From Cymbomonas tetramitiformis (taxonomy: Eukaryota > Chlorophyta > Pyramimonadophyceae > Pyramimonadales > Pyramimonadaceae), in NCBI GenBank assembly GCA_001247695.2, contig LGRX02029386.1, positions 1 through 64,000 of the forward strand: a DNA stretch of 64,000 nt, in the 5' to 3' direction. The notes under the pieces are model-generated. The model made no database searches, was not told the DNA's origin, and saw nothing but the letters and a program-made list of their open reading frames with translations. A program made the translations under genes and the position numbers. Numbering within the stretch: the first letter of the stretch is position 1; each line of letters opens with the position of its first letter. Below are positions 1-11,300 of this stretch, piece by piece.

Positions 1-2
1 CA

Positions 3-1196
3 GATGGGGAGGCAGCCATGTTGCTGTGTGACACCTGTAACCGTGGTTATCATACGTGGTGTCTGAATCCAGCGCTGGATGGAGTACCTGAAGGAGATTG
101 GCAATGTCCCAAGTGCTTAGGTGGGACCGTGGTGGCAGCTGCCGCCGAGGTGAGTACGTCGATCGTCGAAAAGATGGCTGCCATGGAGCTGCAGCTGAGA
201 GAGAAGCTGGGCTCAGATGTGGTATTGTTGCCTGCAGACGTGGGTCCACATCGTGCAGTGAAGCCGGGGCGTGAAGACCCATGGCAGGCGCTTACGTCGC
301 GGCAGATGCTCAGGAAAGAAGGGAGCATGGGGGATCTTCCTGACAGAGTAGCTTGGGGAAACCAGGAGGAGCTCAGCAGAGTGATCACAGAAGTGATGCC
401 AGGATTCTGGCATGAGGGCCATCGTACCATCTTGAGCAGAAAGTGTGCAGAACAGCACACTCGCGCGAGAAGTCTCCGCAAGGCGTCCACAGTGCAGGCC
501 ATGAGCCCCGAGAAAGTACAGAAGAGAGGGGATGTGACGCAGTTGAGCAGAGCTCAGGTGAAAATTGCCAGTCAATTGGATTGGGGCTTAGAGTTGGTGA
601 TGACGGTTCCTCAGGAGGTCAGACGTTTGGCGCACGAGGTGACTTGGGAGAAGATCACACAGGTCTGGGATCCCTGGGCTGGCACAGGTGTCATTGGCAA
701 GGTTATGTCACTGGAATGGCCTCACCTGAAGGTTATGAACAATGATTGGAACCCGCAGCTGAAATGGCACGAAGCCCTTAATGCTTTACAACCGGGCAAT
801 TATCGCGCCTGGAAGGGAAAGTATGGGGTGTGCGACGCGGTGGTGACCTCACCCTGGTTCGCAGTGTTGGATATTGCGTTGCCATTGGCAGTGCTGGCCA
901 GCCGAGTGGTGGCTTGTATTCATGTGCCATCGCACTACATGACAGATATGACAGAAAGCAGGGCACAATACTTTCGTAAGTTGTGTCACGCTGGACGCTT
1001 ACATGTGATTGGGCACTTAGAGCATGGGCCTATTGGCAGAAGATGCATGTGGGTCATGGTGTTTCGCAATCCTTTGACACGGGCCAGGATGTTACGAGGA
1101 GGAGAAGCTTCTGGAGTGGGTATGTTTACCTTCAGCATGGGCAAGTTCGCGATGGACGGTGTTACAACAGAAGATGCTGAGCAAGCTCTTGTTTAA
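3..1196 (+). CDS. PHD finger plus methyltransferase-like protein, 5' end cut by window edge
   Basis: The frame is already open at base 3, ahead of the first ATG at 18, so the protein starts upstream. Counting from that ATG, residues 4-33 give the second half of a PHD finger: C4-x2-C7-x4-H12-x2-C15 and later C30-x2-C33, with the usual Trp two residues before C30. The first zinc Cys pair must lie outside the window. Further on, residues 216-224 read VWDPWAGTG, like motif I (SAM binding) of N6/N4 DNA methyltransferases, and S278-P-W-F281 sits where the (D/N/S)PP(Y/F/W) catalytic tetrad belongs, with the second Pro replaced by Trp. DIRS-type retrotransposons are known to carry a Dam-like methylase domain, and PHD fingers occur in algal transposons, so I infer a transposon protein. 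Activity is doubtful because of the tetrad change. It ends at TAA 1194-1196. Confidence 0.6.
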   Translation, partial: DGEAAMLLCDTCNRGYHTWCLNPALDGVPEGDWQCPKCLGGTVVAAAAEVSTSIVEKMAAMELQLREKLGSDVVLLPADVGPHRAVKPGREDPWQALTSRQMLRKEGSMGDLPDRVAWGNQEELSRVITEVMPGFWHEGHRTILSRKCAEQHTRARSLRKASTVQAMSPEKVQKRGDVTQLSRAQVKIASQLDWGLELVMTVPQEVRRLAHEVTWEKITQVWDPWAGTGVIGKVMSLEWPHLKVMNNDWNPQLKWHEALNALQPGNYRAWKGKYGVCDAVVTSPWFAVLDIALPLAVLASRVVACIHVPSHYMTDMTESRAQYFRKLCHAGRLHVIGHLEHGPIGRRCMWVMVFRNPLTRARMLRGGEASGVGMFTFSMGKFAMDGVTTEDAEQALV

Positions 1197-1210
1197 TGTC
1201 TGTGCTACCA

Positions 1211-1394
1211 AGGAGATATCAAAAAATTTGAGATTTTGTGTAGTTACAGTAGCAAGCCAACTGTGCAGTCATATAAGGCAACATATGCAGAGCCGAGCTA
1301 GTGTTATGGAAGCACTGACAATAAGTAAGACTGTTTAGTAGTAGGGCTAGAGAGTTATGCTTTGTGTGGACGCTTCGTGCATAAGTTCGCGACA
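1211..1394 (+). repeat. 184-bp direct repeat, copy 1
   Basis: This copy begins 14 bases after the PHD/methyltransferase stop codon. The block starting AGGAGATATC and ending TTCGCGACA recurs at 1821-2004 with only a few substitutions. Close spacing (610 bp) and high identity suggest a recent duplication or the terminal repeats of a small element. Confidence 0.85.
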
Positions 1395-1820
1395 GCTGTC
1401 ACAAACCACGGCTTATCGTGTACCTCAGCCGGGTTGTGACACTTGCTGTAGCAGTCTCTGTGACGAACATATGACACGCGCTGTACGGTACGCGTGAGGA
1501 GTTATGACAGTGAAGAGATACGGAAAGATAAGCGGGTGTTACACTTGTTCGGAGATAGTGAGAATAAGTAGGGCGGCGTGGAAGAGTGAGGTAGACGCTC
1601 ATTTTTGTTTTGCCTTCGTAACAGTGATTCCAAAAATAGCCAGGACTCGCTTAAGACCGCGAAAACAGCAGTGTTATGAGATAATTTATAAGATACAGTA
1701 TTCTTCTGCTTGTAAAGATATACATTTGTGGGACTTGCTCTTGTACGATAGCGTCAGAACTGTAATTAACAGTCTTTTTCATGTTGAGAAAAAGAGCTTG
1801 CATGAGTTGTGAGAAGAGGA
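1395..1820. other. spacer between the 184-bp repeats, no gene recognised
   Basis: There is no recognisable coding signal. The arms TGTCACAA and TTGTGACA near 1396-1442 form a small imperfect hairpin. A 102-codon frame at 1504-1812 shows no motif and its composition matches the non-coding surroundings. Confidence 0.5.
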
Positions 1821-2004
1821 AGGAGATATCAAAAATTTTGAGATTTTGTGTAGTTACAGTAGCAAGCCAACTGTGCAGTCATATAAGGCAACATATGCAG
1901 AGCCGAGCTAGTGTTATGGAAGCGCCGACAATAAGTAAGACTGTTTAGTAGTAGGGCTAGAGAGTTATGCTTTGTGTGGACGCTTCGTGCATAAGTTCGC
2001 GACA
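1821..2004 (+). repeat. 184-bp direct repeat, copy 2
   Basis: Near-identical to 1211-1394. Its end coincides exactly with the left inverted repeat of the small element at 2005, so that element appears to have inserted at the repeat boundary. Confidence 0.85.
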
Positions 2005-2230
2005 TACCTCACATTTAAGGAAATGCTAGGTTAAGGAAACAGCCAGGTTTTCGGGGGGGGTCGGAAAAATGCGGAAAAGGCTAGGCTAACTTTTTGGTTA
2101 CAGTGTTAAGGCCGTAACGAAACACAGTGTTAATATAAGGAACCCAGTGTTAAGCGTTGAGGCTGGGGGGGTGAAAAAATACGGAAAAAGCTAAGGCTGG
2201 CTCAATTCTGGTTTCCTTAAATGCGAGGTA
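2005..2230. mobile_element. MITE-like element with 19-bp terminal inverted repeats
   Basis: 2005-2023 (TACCTCACATTTAAGGAAA) and 2212-2230 are inverted repeats with one mismatch. Both outer edges are TA, which would fit a TA target duplication of Tc1/mariner or a related superfamily. Inside, a CAGTGTTAAG-like motif is repeated and there is no ORF, so the element is non-autonomous. Confidence 0.65.
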
Positions 2231-2623
2231 TTCTTGTATGCGCCGCCAGTGACATTTCTGCTGATGTCATCGATTACTGGAACGCGAAGAAACGGTGCAG
2301 TGCGTTCGGGATTTCCGATGACGGTTACGATCCAAAGCGAAACGAGAACGCGGATCGCGGATCATCACCATCGTTATGAGCACGCTCTCAGGCGATTCAG
2401 GAACGGGTATCGCAAAATGTCGTATGCAGAACACGATCGCTCCGCAACGGGGGGGAACGGGGAACAGTCGATTACGCTTTCGAAACTGAACGCCGAATTC
2501 CAGATGTCGTGCGCGTCGGGGTTCTTCTGGTTCTGACCGCTTCTTCTGGGTGGAGAGGGTCTGATCGCCAGGGGGTGACCTCACTTCCCCGAAGAGCAGG
2601 GTCGGGGACTGGTCGCCGGCCAG
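2231..2623. other. intergenic, no gene recognised
   Basis: Open frames of about 100 codons exist on both strands, but neither shows a domain or composition that would support a gene. It lies downstream of the minus-strand gag. Confidence 0.4.
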
Positions 2624-4331
2624 TCATTCGTCATCTTCAGCTGGGGGAAGGCCGTCACCCTCCACGAGTTCGATGCCAGCGAGTGCCGCCAGGGTCTGGT
2701 AGCCCTGCTCGTCCTCACAGCTTGCGAGCGCCAAAACCTCCTCGGAGAACTCCTCAGGAACGCCGTCCACCCGGGAGAGGTCCTCCTGCTGTTCGATGGC
2801 CCAGACGACAGCGGCCACGAATCCAGGAGAGTTTGCCAGCCGGGCAGGGGCGTTGGCTCTCCACTCCTTCAGCTTGACCTCGTCCGTGCAGTTGCGGACG
2901 ATGTGCTCCGTGGATCCGCAGGCGAAACACCGGCGAACCCTCGGCGTTTCAGTGCGGGAGAGACCAGGTGGTGGTGGTAACGGGGTGACTGCTGCAGCAG
3001 CGGCAGTAGTGGGCCCGTTCTCCAGCATGGCGAGCGCTGGGCGGCTTGAGGAGGGGGTACGCCTGAAGAAGGAGGGGCGGGGAGATGGACTTGCGAAGGA
3101 GACAGTTCGGGGGGGGCGATCTGCAGCACGCCTCTGAGCTGTCTCCGTATCTATGTCATTCTCCACCTCCTCAGCGATCTCCCGTATCTTCAGCAGGGCG
3201 TTGTGGGTGCCCGGGATGTCGTCGGAGGCGGCCTTCCTTTCCCACTCCTCTGGCTTGGAGACGTCCAGGTGGATGGCCCTGAGACGCCGCATCACCTTGG
3301 ACGCGTACTTCAGCCCTCGGCGGTACGTGGAGAGCATGGACAGGTTGGACATCTCCACGCAGTTGGGAACCCTGCCGGCCAGAAAGTTGACCGAGGCCAT
3401 GCGGGTCTCCAACCGTGAGAAGTACTCCGCCGCGGTCTCACTCGGCGCTTGCTTCGACGCGATGGCCTCGCCATGCGTGTTCTCCAGATAACCCTGAGTG
3501 AGGGAGCATACCGCCAGGTCACTGAAGAATACGTCCAGGTCGACGTAACGCTGGTGCCAGGCCTGGTCGGACCCGAAGATACCCGCCGCTCGCTCCAGGA
3601 ATCTCTTCTGCTGGTCCTGCAGGGTGTACTCCTTGAAGCTCCACAGGAGGCCCGACACGCTCGCCTGATACTCTGACACAGTCGGCGTGCAGCTGGGAGT
3701 GGTCAGCGCCTCAACCACGATAGCCTCCTGGAAGGTCTTCCGTACCAGATTGGAGTAGTGCTCCAGCTGCGCGAGCAAGCCATCCTTGTCGGCCGATTTG
3801 GTGTCGGCCGCGGAGCGGGGAAACTTGGTCACGCCCTTGACCAGCTTCAGCACCATCTCCTTGACCTTGTGCTCCTGGCGAACCTCGTCCGAGGACGCCC
3901 GCAGATTGGTGCCCTGCGGCAGTCGGATGACGCCTGGCACAAAAGGGGCGGCGCTGGGAGAGAGGATGGGGTTCGCGGAGGCGGAGTGGGGAAAGCGGGC
4001 TGAAGGTGGTGGTCCTGGAGCGTGCGAGGGTGGAAGTACAGACACAAGATTCGTGGGGGCTGCGGTTGGAGCAGGCGGTAGTGCGGAGGTTGGGAGCGGG
4101 ACTGGCGGCCCAGGGATGGGCGGTGGTGCAGGTGTTGGTGATGGAGCGGGAGTGCGAGTGGCGCGTGTGGAAAGGCATGGGGGTAGGCGGTTGCGCGGCC
4201 ACTGCGCTCATGCTCCTGTGCCAGTCAGAGTTGCAAACCTCAGACCACGCCGCGAGACCGTCTTGGTCGAAGTGTAACATCTCAGATTCCCGCGCGGTAG
4301 CTGGTATCCATTCCCACACCGGCTGTCCCAT
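2624..4331 (-). pseudogene. retrotransposon Gag-like protein with CCHC zinc knuckle, frameshifted near its N-terminus
   Basis: The main frame (4045-2624, 473 codons) has a proline-rich start, a helical capsid-like middle and one retroviral-type knuckle at residues 373-386 (C-x2-C-x4-H-x4-C). An acidic tail follows that ends in AEDDE. A second, overlapping frame begins with an ATG at 4331, and its first roughly 60 residues look coding before it runs into the main frame. I therefore infer a start at 4331 and a frameshift around 4045. No protease, reverse transcriptase or integrase follows on the same strand, so this is a gag-only remnant or a non-autonomous element. The 57-59-bp repeat at 4333 lies immediately upstream of that ATG. 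Confidence 0.7.
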
Positions 4332-4332
4332 G

Positions 4333-4391
4333 TGTGAGATATAATATAACGTATTATATCGGGTGCGGTCACTGAATATCTTTCATACAAG
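4333..4391 (-). repeat. short terminal direct repeat, left copy
   Basis: This 59-base copy differs from 6905-6961 by small indels. The stop codon of the gag-like frame lies inside it, so the repeat supplies the protein's last residues. Confidence 0.75.
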
Positions 4392-6533
4392 AAATGCCGA
4401 AAGTAAAACAGCACGGCAAGTCAGACAGACTGTTGGCAGTCACCCCAGTGGGATGTACCGCTGCGGTGAATTCAGGGGCTCGATCGAGCACCACCGAACC
4501 CTGAACCGCTGACACACATGCAAGACACATGAGTGCGGGCAGGGCTAGAGATGCAAAAGAGGAGACCCTTGGCAATGTTGCCACACCGACACGTGACCGT
4601 GTAGCCGGTGGGGCCGAGGGAATCTCGTCTCCGGAAAAGGAATAGCTGTCGGAGCCGTCGTCATCGTCGATCACGGAAAGCTCTCCCGGGTGATTCGAGC
4701 TGTGAGAAGGCTCAATCGAACACAAATGAAGGGAAGGGTCAGGGCATCCGGGCATCACCCGGTCCATAAAAGACACTCGTAGCGGTTCCTCGAAAGGAGA
4801 ATCGAAAGAAGCGGGGTCCGATGCCGAAACAGGGTAAAGTCCAGCGTCGATCTCGCGATTGGCAGGTGGTGGTTGCGCATCGCACACCACCTGCGGCACA
4901 GACAAAGTGCCGATGTGCAGTGGTGGTGGCTTACCAGCTGTGGTAGCACCACCGACCTGTGCAGCCGTAGCCGCAGACCGCAGGGACTCGAGTACTCCCC
5001 GTGCATCTGACAGCACATCTCCCATGCCGGCGCCCGAAGCACCATGACCCAAGCCCGCATAGTGTGCACGCAATCCCACGTCGTGCCGTACCGGGTAGGT
5101 GAAAGGCTCAGGATCGGTACGCACCAGCGGCTGTTCGTGCTCATGGCACAAGTCAGCGAACTCTTCGTCGTTCTCGTTGTCGAAGGCGGTTTGAAAGGCC
5201 GAAACGACCTCGTCTAGGTCCATGGCGGCATCCCGTAGGTCCACATCGCACGAACCACACACCTCAGGGCAACGTGCAGTGTCGTGAAAGTGCCCAGGGC
5301 AGAGGGGGCACTCCTGAACGAAGGCCGAGGATGCGGAGTGAAAAGAAATGCTCCTAGCACCCAGCGGCTTCATGCCTTGAGGCCAATTCCCGCCCTTCGG
5401 GAGCGGGGATGCCGCGAAGCGCTGCTTCCAACCCACGTGACGATTACGTCCGTGAAACTTACCGTCGGTCCGACGGTTTCGTTCGTCGCGCCACTTGGAC
5501 GGTGGAAACTTTACACCACCGCCCCCATGCCTACGGTGAAAATCACTCCGTGGCGGCGGTGTGTCGGGTGCAATCCCGCGCTCGTCATGACGGAGGGAGG
5601 TGAGTAGGGTAGAGGCCTCACCAATGATACGAGCGAACTCCTCGAGGAAGTCCGAGATGTCACCCTGTCCGTCACCTGCGTAAGCCAATCCGAGAGGCGT
5701 GTGCGTCGGGACAGGCGCGGCTGTCTTGTGGCGGGTGGGAGGGCCATTAGGGTTCGCACACCACCACACCTCTAGAACGTGAGTGTACACCTCCTCGATG
5801 CTCACCTTCGCCAACTCGGTGTCCAGGCGAAGCGGGGTAATTACCTCCTTGTAAAACTCGACGTCCAGTGCCGCAAGGAGTTGCCTTTTGGCGGCTTCGT
5901 CGTCCAGGGGGCCCGCTCCGCTAGCCGCGATGGCCTTCAGGCATTCGTCAAATTGCGCGACCAAGGGTTCAGGGTCGTTAGACGAACCAAAAGAAATGCT
6001 TAAAAGCTCCTCGTGGTGGCGGAGCGGCCGATGCCCAGGCGCTTGGTGATCTCCAGCAAGGCACGCTTGCCGTCACGCGGAGAAATTCGGGCCGAAGCGT
6101 CAACCCACCTTCGAGCTGGAGAATGTGGCGTTGTCAAAGAGACCAACGCACGAAGTAAAATGTCGTTGAAGATCGGGTGAACCTCCTTGGTGACGTCCAC
6201 GAGGTCAAAAATGTCCTCGTTGGCGCTGTCCTTGTTGACAAACGATGCTCCCAAGGCAGTGACCAAGGAATCCCAAAGAAGTTGTCGATGCGGTTCACTT
6301 CCGGAAAATGAGGACGCCTTAGTACCTAAGGTGTCCTTCGCAACACGCTTCACAACGTCAATGTCCCAAGACGATTGCAAAACGGCATTGCTGCGTGTCC
6401 TGTCAGCAGCAGCGAGCGCGACATTCGCTGACTGCGGGGTGCTCTTGTAGCGAGCACCCACGTTCCTAGCAAAAATTGAATCTAGGCGCATCCTAGCGCC
6501 CATGGCCGGTGTTCCAACTGAGGATGAAGTCAT
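4369..6533 (-). pseudogene. Gag-like protein with CCHC knuckle, one frameshift
   Basis: The N-terminal part is read from 6533 to about 6003 and the rest from about 6002 to 4369 in another frame. In the second frame, sense codons continue upstream of its first ATG (reading ...SISFGSSNDPEP...), so a single indel near 6003-6010 joins the two. The central domain (LLAALDVEFY..., VEEVYTHVLEVW-like helices) resembles the capsid part of Gag proteins. A knuckle C-x2-C-x4-H-x4-C lies at residues 219-232 of the second frame. The C-terminus is low-complexity, with one short hydrophobic stretch. No pol genes are adjacent. The family (copia-like or other) is not settled. Confidence 0.6.
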
Positions 6534-6904
6534 CAGAATAAATTCCTATAGGAGGGGGGTTGGGGAAAAGGCGAGTGTCAAATTGTAAGGTGGCGGGCGA
6601 CCGTAATGCAGTTGCGGAGTGAGGAGAAGAAGGGGTCGAACGAAATCAACGGAGTCGAATACGCGGCGGCCAAGGAGTTGTTGACAGGGGTGATCAAGTC
6701 CAGTCTAAAACAAAATCCAACGCGGACACCCGTAGAAGTTGCCGAAAATCCCAACTCGCAATCTCACCGCAACATAGCGCAAACCGCGCGCCCTAAAGTG
6801 GCCAATTCAACATCTCGCGAGGCCCCAACGCCCCGCCAAGCGGAAAAGCTTAGCCAGTCATGGCAAAGTCAGCAGTGATAAAAGCGGGGTAATACCCCAT
6901 AACC

Positions 6905-6961
6905 TGTGAGATATAATATAACGTATTATATCGGGGCGGTCACTGATATCTTTCATACAAG
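6905..6961 (-). repeat. short terminal direct repeat, right copy
   Basis: A 57-base partner of 4333-4391. On the minus strand it lies about 370 bases upstream of the gag-like start. Confidence 0.75.
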
Positions 6962-7065
6962 TGTCAACTGATTATAAAGGTAAACGAATATAAGGTGTCT
7001 GTGACCTAGGGATCTGTCACCTAGTACTGTACGAGTACTGGTACAGCTAACGGGAGTCAGATAAG

Positions 7066-7599
7066 TTATGACCTACGGGTCACTGAATCCAGCACCATGC
7101 TCGTTGACCGCACGTTGGCCGCAGTTGGGTCTCCCATAGCCATGTCCATGACTTCGCGGTCGACCATAAGCACCCAGGTCTCTACGCGAGGGTTAGTGAG
7201 TGGCAGAGGTGCGTGATGCAGACGACCTCCCATGCGTGCGTAGGCAGTCAGCGGCGCTCCCAGCAGATGCATAATCCTAAAGAGGATGGAGTCGTCCTGC
7301 ACCCCAACCCTGCGGCGTTCATCCCGTGGTAGGGAGACGGTTGCCGCGCCTCGCACCCCTGCTGACTGGTGTACCCACAATGACCCACCGTCATGGGTGA
7401 TGGAAAGGGCCCGAACCTCTGGGTACTGAGGGTAGGAGGGTTCTGGCCCTTGATCGGGGTCGCCAGGGGGGTCTGGAGGTGGGTCACTAGGGGGGCCTGG
7501 GGGCGAGTTCCTTGGGCTGGGGTCCCTGCGCTCCGAGTCAGGGTTAGGATCATGTGCACGACAGTGCTTTGCTTTTTGCTTCCCAGCATGCCATGCCAC
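7066..7599 (-). CDS. hypothetical protein, Pro-rich N-terminal linker
   Basis: I do not recognise this 177-codon frame. Residues about 20-60 are rich in Pro, Asp and Ser (PPSDPPPDPPGDPDQ). The rest looks folded and ends TSMVLDSVTRRS. Its first roughly 18 codons lie in a segment (7546-7734) that is duplicated at 7859-8044, so the start region has been copied. It may be a transposon-derived fragment; nothing nearby supplies a function. Confidence 0.35.
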   Translation of the reverse strand: MAWHAGKQKAKHCRAHDPNPDSERRDPSPRNSPPGPPSDPPPDPPGDPDQGPEPSYPQYPEVRALSITHDGGSLWVHQSAGVRGAATVSLPRDERRRVGVQDDSILFRIMHLLGAPLTAYARMGGRLHHAPLPLTNPRVETWVLMVDREVMDMAMGDPTAANVRSTSMVLDSVTRRS

Positions 7600-7734
7600 A
7601 ACGCGTGGGTGGCGTCGCGATAAATGTACGCGACTGCAGTGGCACTGTCATCGTTGGCGTCTGGCGATCGTGAGATCGAAAATTCGACTGCGTCGCCCGT
7701 TGGGATTCGAGCTTTGCTGCTACTGCTGCTGATT
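7546..7734. repeat. about 187-bp direct repeat, copy 1
   Basis: Starts AGGATCATGTGC, ends near GCTGCTGATT, and matches 7859-8044 at roughly 85-90 percent by eye. Confidence 0.75.
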
Positions 7735-7858
7735 GACTAAGTACTAGGCGCTGTCGATCACAAATATGCGATCTCCACTAGGCGTCGATCTTTTTGGACA
7801 GCGCGATTAATTACCATGCGATGTTAACATGGATATCGCCATTACATCATCTGACCGC

Positions 7859-8044
7859 AGGATCATGTGCGCGGCAGTGCTTTGCTTTTTGCTTCCCAGC
7901 ATGCCACGCCATAACGCGTGGGTGGCGTCGTGGTACAGACACGCGACAATTGTGGCACTGTCATCGTTAGCGTCTGTCGATCGTCAGATCGATAATTCGA
8001 CTGTATCACCCGTTGCGATTCGAGCTTTGCTGCTGCTTCTGATT
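7859..8044. repeat. about 187-bp direct repeat, copy 2
   Basis: Diverged partner of 7546-7734, 313 bases away, ending just before GGTAA-type simple repeats. Confidence 0.75.
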
Positions 8045-8091
8045 AAGGTAAGTAAGGTAATTTGCTTTGGGTGAAGATTATAAAGGTCAGA

Positions 8092-8130
8092 GGTAGGTAA
8101 GGTAAGGTAAGGTAAGGTAAGGTAAGGTAA
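8092..8130. repeat. GGTAA pentanucleotide microsatellite
   Basis: Seven to eight GGTAA units. They are flanked on both sides by diverged copies of a phrase ending ATAAAGGTCAGAGGT, so the block also contains a local duplication. Confidence 0.85.
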
Positions 8131-8346
8131 TTCACTTCATGCCAAGACGATAAAGGTCAGAGGTTTCAATATTGGTAATAACTGGAGAAGATTTTGTTTT
8201 CGAAATGCCCAAAACCTACGAGTTTCAAGTCGTCAGTAACGCATGCACCTGAGCACATGATTCAATTTTGCGGCACATTATCACATGATAGGCTGTGATT
8301 AGTATATAAGTCCCCAGATTCAAGTGATTATTAGGTCGGTCGTACC

Positions 8347-11300
8347 ATGGCGGTGCCTCAGTTGCGCACGCATTTCAAGACAGCTGAAGGAAGGTATGGA
8401 TGCGCACTGAGAAACTAGAGTTCTGTAACATACATCGCAGATACCTAATGGCGTTCTAGCGGTTTTTTCTTCTTTTGCACACAGGTACCGCCTTGCTGCC
8501 GAAAATTTTCATCAACTAGGCATCTCGAACGTCAGAACTCTCAAATGCAGCAAAATGACTCTTGCTGTCCTTCGAGGGGCTGGCGACATAGACGGCGCAT
8601 ACCTTATATTCAACATATATGACGCGCTTATCATAATTGATCGCAACGCTATCGACAAGGTTTTCGTGCGTGCTGGTTGAGTTTTTGGTTATCTACTTTG
8701 TCTGGTTTCTGGTGACGTTTGTTTTGGCTACTGTTCAGGATCCCGTGAAGGTCATAATTTTCTCAGGGGTTCAAGCGACGTGTCATGCTTATACTCCACA
8801 TCAGACCGCTGATGGCTATGATCTTCTTATTGGATTTTCTTCCGGCGAAGGCGCGCAACCACCTCGTTACAACACTGGCGTTTTGTAGCAGCTTACAATT
8901 TGCTGACCACGTGTCCTGTTGCACTGCTAGTCTCAGAGGCAGATGTAAGTGCGTTCCTGTTATTCCCTGAATACTCGAGCTAAGCCAGTTACGAGTACGC
9001 TTTTTGTGCGCTGACCTCACCAACGTTCGCAACTGAACGTCACCCTGTCAACAAATACAGTGTGTGTGGCATCTCTACGGCAGCAACTTCTCGATCCGTC
9101 CCGCAAGCTGGTTGGAGCGCAAACTTATAACCGAGACGGCGCTCTTAACATTTCTCGCTGCACCAACGTGTTATGGTACGCCTCCCGGCCCCGATCTTAC
9201 CCACAAGCCGCACCTTCTTATCTTGGACATTTTCCCTCCTTTCTGCTGGCTCTAGTGTGCAACTTTACGGGTTTCCTGGCTAACAAACATCCGGCAGATT
9301 TCTGAGGCGTTGTGTGGTATTGTAGGTCTCCAAGAGGGGATACGATATTCGTATCAACTCATGCTGATGGCTGTTTGTACATCTACGACAAGACCAAAGA
9401 TGTCGGCACAGAGCCAACTTTCCCGCCGATCAAAGACCCTGCAGCGTTTCAGATTTCGTATGCCAAATCCAGCAAAGCCTGCCCTATGACCAGGTGAGTC
9501 TCCGCGTAGACCCCGAGAAGTCCAGCAAGGCCTGCGCCGCATTCTGGTGAGACTCTGGTGAGTCAACACGCAAACCCTGCGCACGCGTCCTTCAAGAAGC
9601 TCGTCCAAGTTGCGCGTCAGCAGCGCGCGGAGTCCTTGCGGGGTCCCCCGCGTTTCGCCCTCTTCAACCTTCCCCTCGTCTTCAGCTTTCCTTTCGTTCT
9701 TCCATTTTTTTGCGGTCGACGGGGCGAAGGCGTCTGCCCTAAATTGTGTATCGGTGCCAGCGTATATGCTCCGCTCGTTGGAGAGTGTGGCAATATCTCA
9801 GAAATCCTGCTTTCACCTATTGAGCGTGGTGTCTCGCTTCCGAAGTTGAAGCTGCTGACCACTCGACGCGCGCCGGGCAGTTCGATATCGCAGCAGCATA
9901 GCATAGCGGCACTCGGCTAACAGTTGCCTCGCTCGCGCGGCTCTCCGCTGCGCTGGGAGTCGCCTTGCGCGAGCCTTCCGCAGGACCTGCTATAGGAGTA
10001 ACAGCAGTTTGTCAAAAACTAAAAGACGGGTCGGCTGTTCGCACGCACTGTCGAAAGGATCGCTCGCGGGGAGGATGGTAAACATAAAGTTTTTCAAAAG
10101 GAACCTTCCACTAAGATGCCTTATTAGTGAGTGAGTGTCTTTTAAATTTGTTACGAGGAGTTCACCCAAGTGCAGCATGTTCAACTAACGTTTCTGTTAC
10201 ATGGCGGAGCCCGACGCAGATGGCATGTGTGCCCCGGCGCCATTAACGCTGCAGCTTTTTCTCCCGACGGCACTCTCCTGGCGTGTGCGGGGCGCGATGG
10301 CTGCGTGCGCGTGTTCGACTTCGCGCGGGGGGCCCTCTTCTGCGGCGGTCGAAGCTACTACGGCTCTGTGCTGAGCATGAGCTGGAGTCGGGATGCCAGG
10401 TACCTGTTTCCGTCCAAACTCCCTTTGTCCTCCACACGGTGGTGCCCCCTTGGGTCCCTCCCCCTGGTGGATGGACCTTTTTTTCTCCCTCTGGAGTGGA
10501 GTGCACCCATGGGTCCCTCCCCCTGATGGATGGACCTTTTTTTCTCCCTCTGGAGTGGAATGCACCCATGGGTCCCTCCCCTGGTGGATGGACCTTTTTT
10601 CTCCCTCTGGAGTGGAGTGCACCCATGGGTCCCTCCCTGGTGGATGGACCTTTTTTCTCCCTCTGGAGTGAATGCCCATAGGTCCCTCCCCTGGTGGATG
10701 GACCTTTTTTCTCCCTCTGGAGTGGAGTGCCCATGGGTCCCTCCCCCTGGTGGATGGACCTTTTTTTCTCCCTCTGGAGTGGAGTGCCCCCTTTGTCTCT
10801 ATCCCTCGAGTCCCTGCCCCCTTGGTTTTATCCGTCGAGTCGCTACACGCTACCCCTTTGGTTTTATTTGTTGAGTCGCTACCCCTTGGTTCCACCCCTT
10901 GAGACCCTACCCCCTTGGTTCTATCCGTCGAGTCACTGCCCCCCTTGGTTCTAGCCGTCGAGTCGCTGCCGCCCTTGGTTCTGTTCATTGGAGTTGTTGA
11001 ACCCTTGGTGGTTTCTTCCGGAAGCTTCTGCCGTTTCCCGGGGTGCACTTGTTTTTGATGACGGATGCCTCTGTCTTGAGCACAAGTGGCTCTTTCTGCC
11101 GGATTCGGGTTGCAATGGCAGAGCTCCCCCTTCGTGATGATCACTGGGAAGCGGCTACGGTGATTGGCTGCGGCACAGGTTCATCGCGCTCGCCGGAGAA
11201 GACGACCTCGTGAACATCTACAGCATGGTTGATAAAACTGTGGTGGCCTGGGGGGAGGGTCACTCGTCCTGGGTGAGCCACGTGGCGTTTGACCACTACT

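Larger units (their letters stand above)
4333..6961 (-). mobile_element. gag-only element bounded by 57-59-bp direct repeats
   Basis: 4333-4391 and 6905-6961 are near-identical direct repeats beginning TGTGAGATATAATATAACG and ending TTTCATACAAG. They can be read as TG...CA on either strand, like miniature LTRs, and enclose the gag-like pseudogene at 4369-6533. I could not find a target duplication outside them, so insertion boundaries are not proven. The 370 bases from 6534 to 6904 hold no recognised gene. Confidence 0.5.

Noticed and set aside
10197..11144. 315-codon minus frame with [13 protein letters not shown] repeats
   Set aside because: It is the 54-59-bp intronic minisatellite of the WDR20-like gene read on the wrong strand; the repeats explain the open frame.
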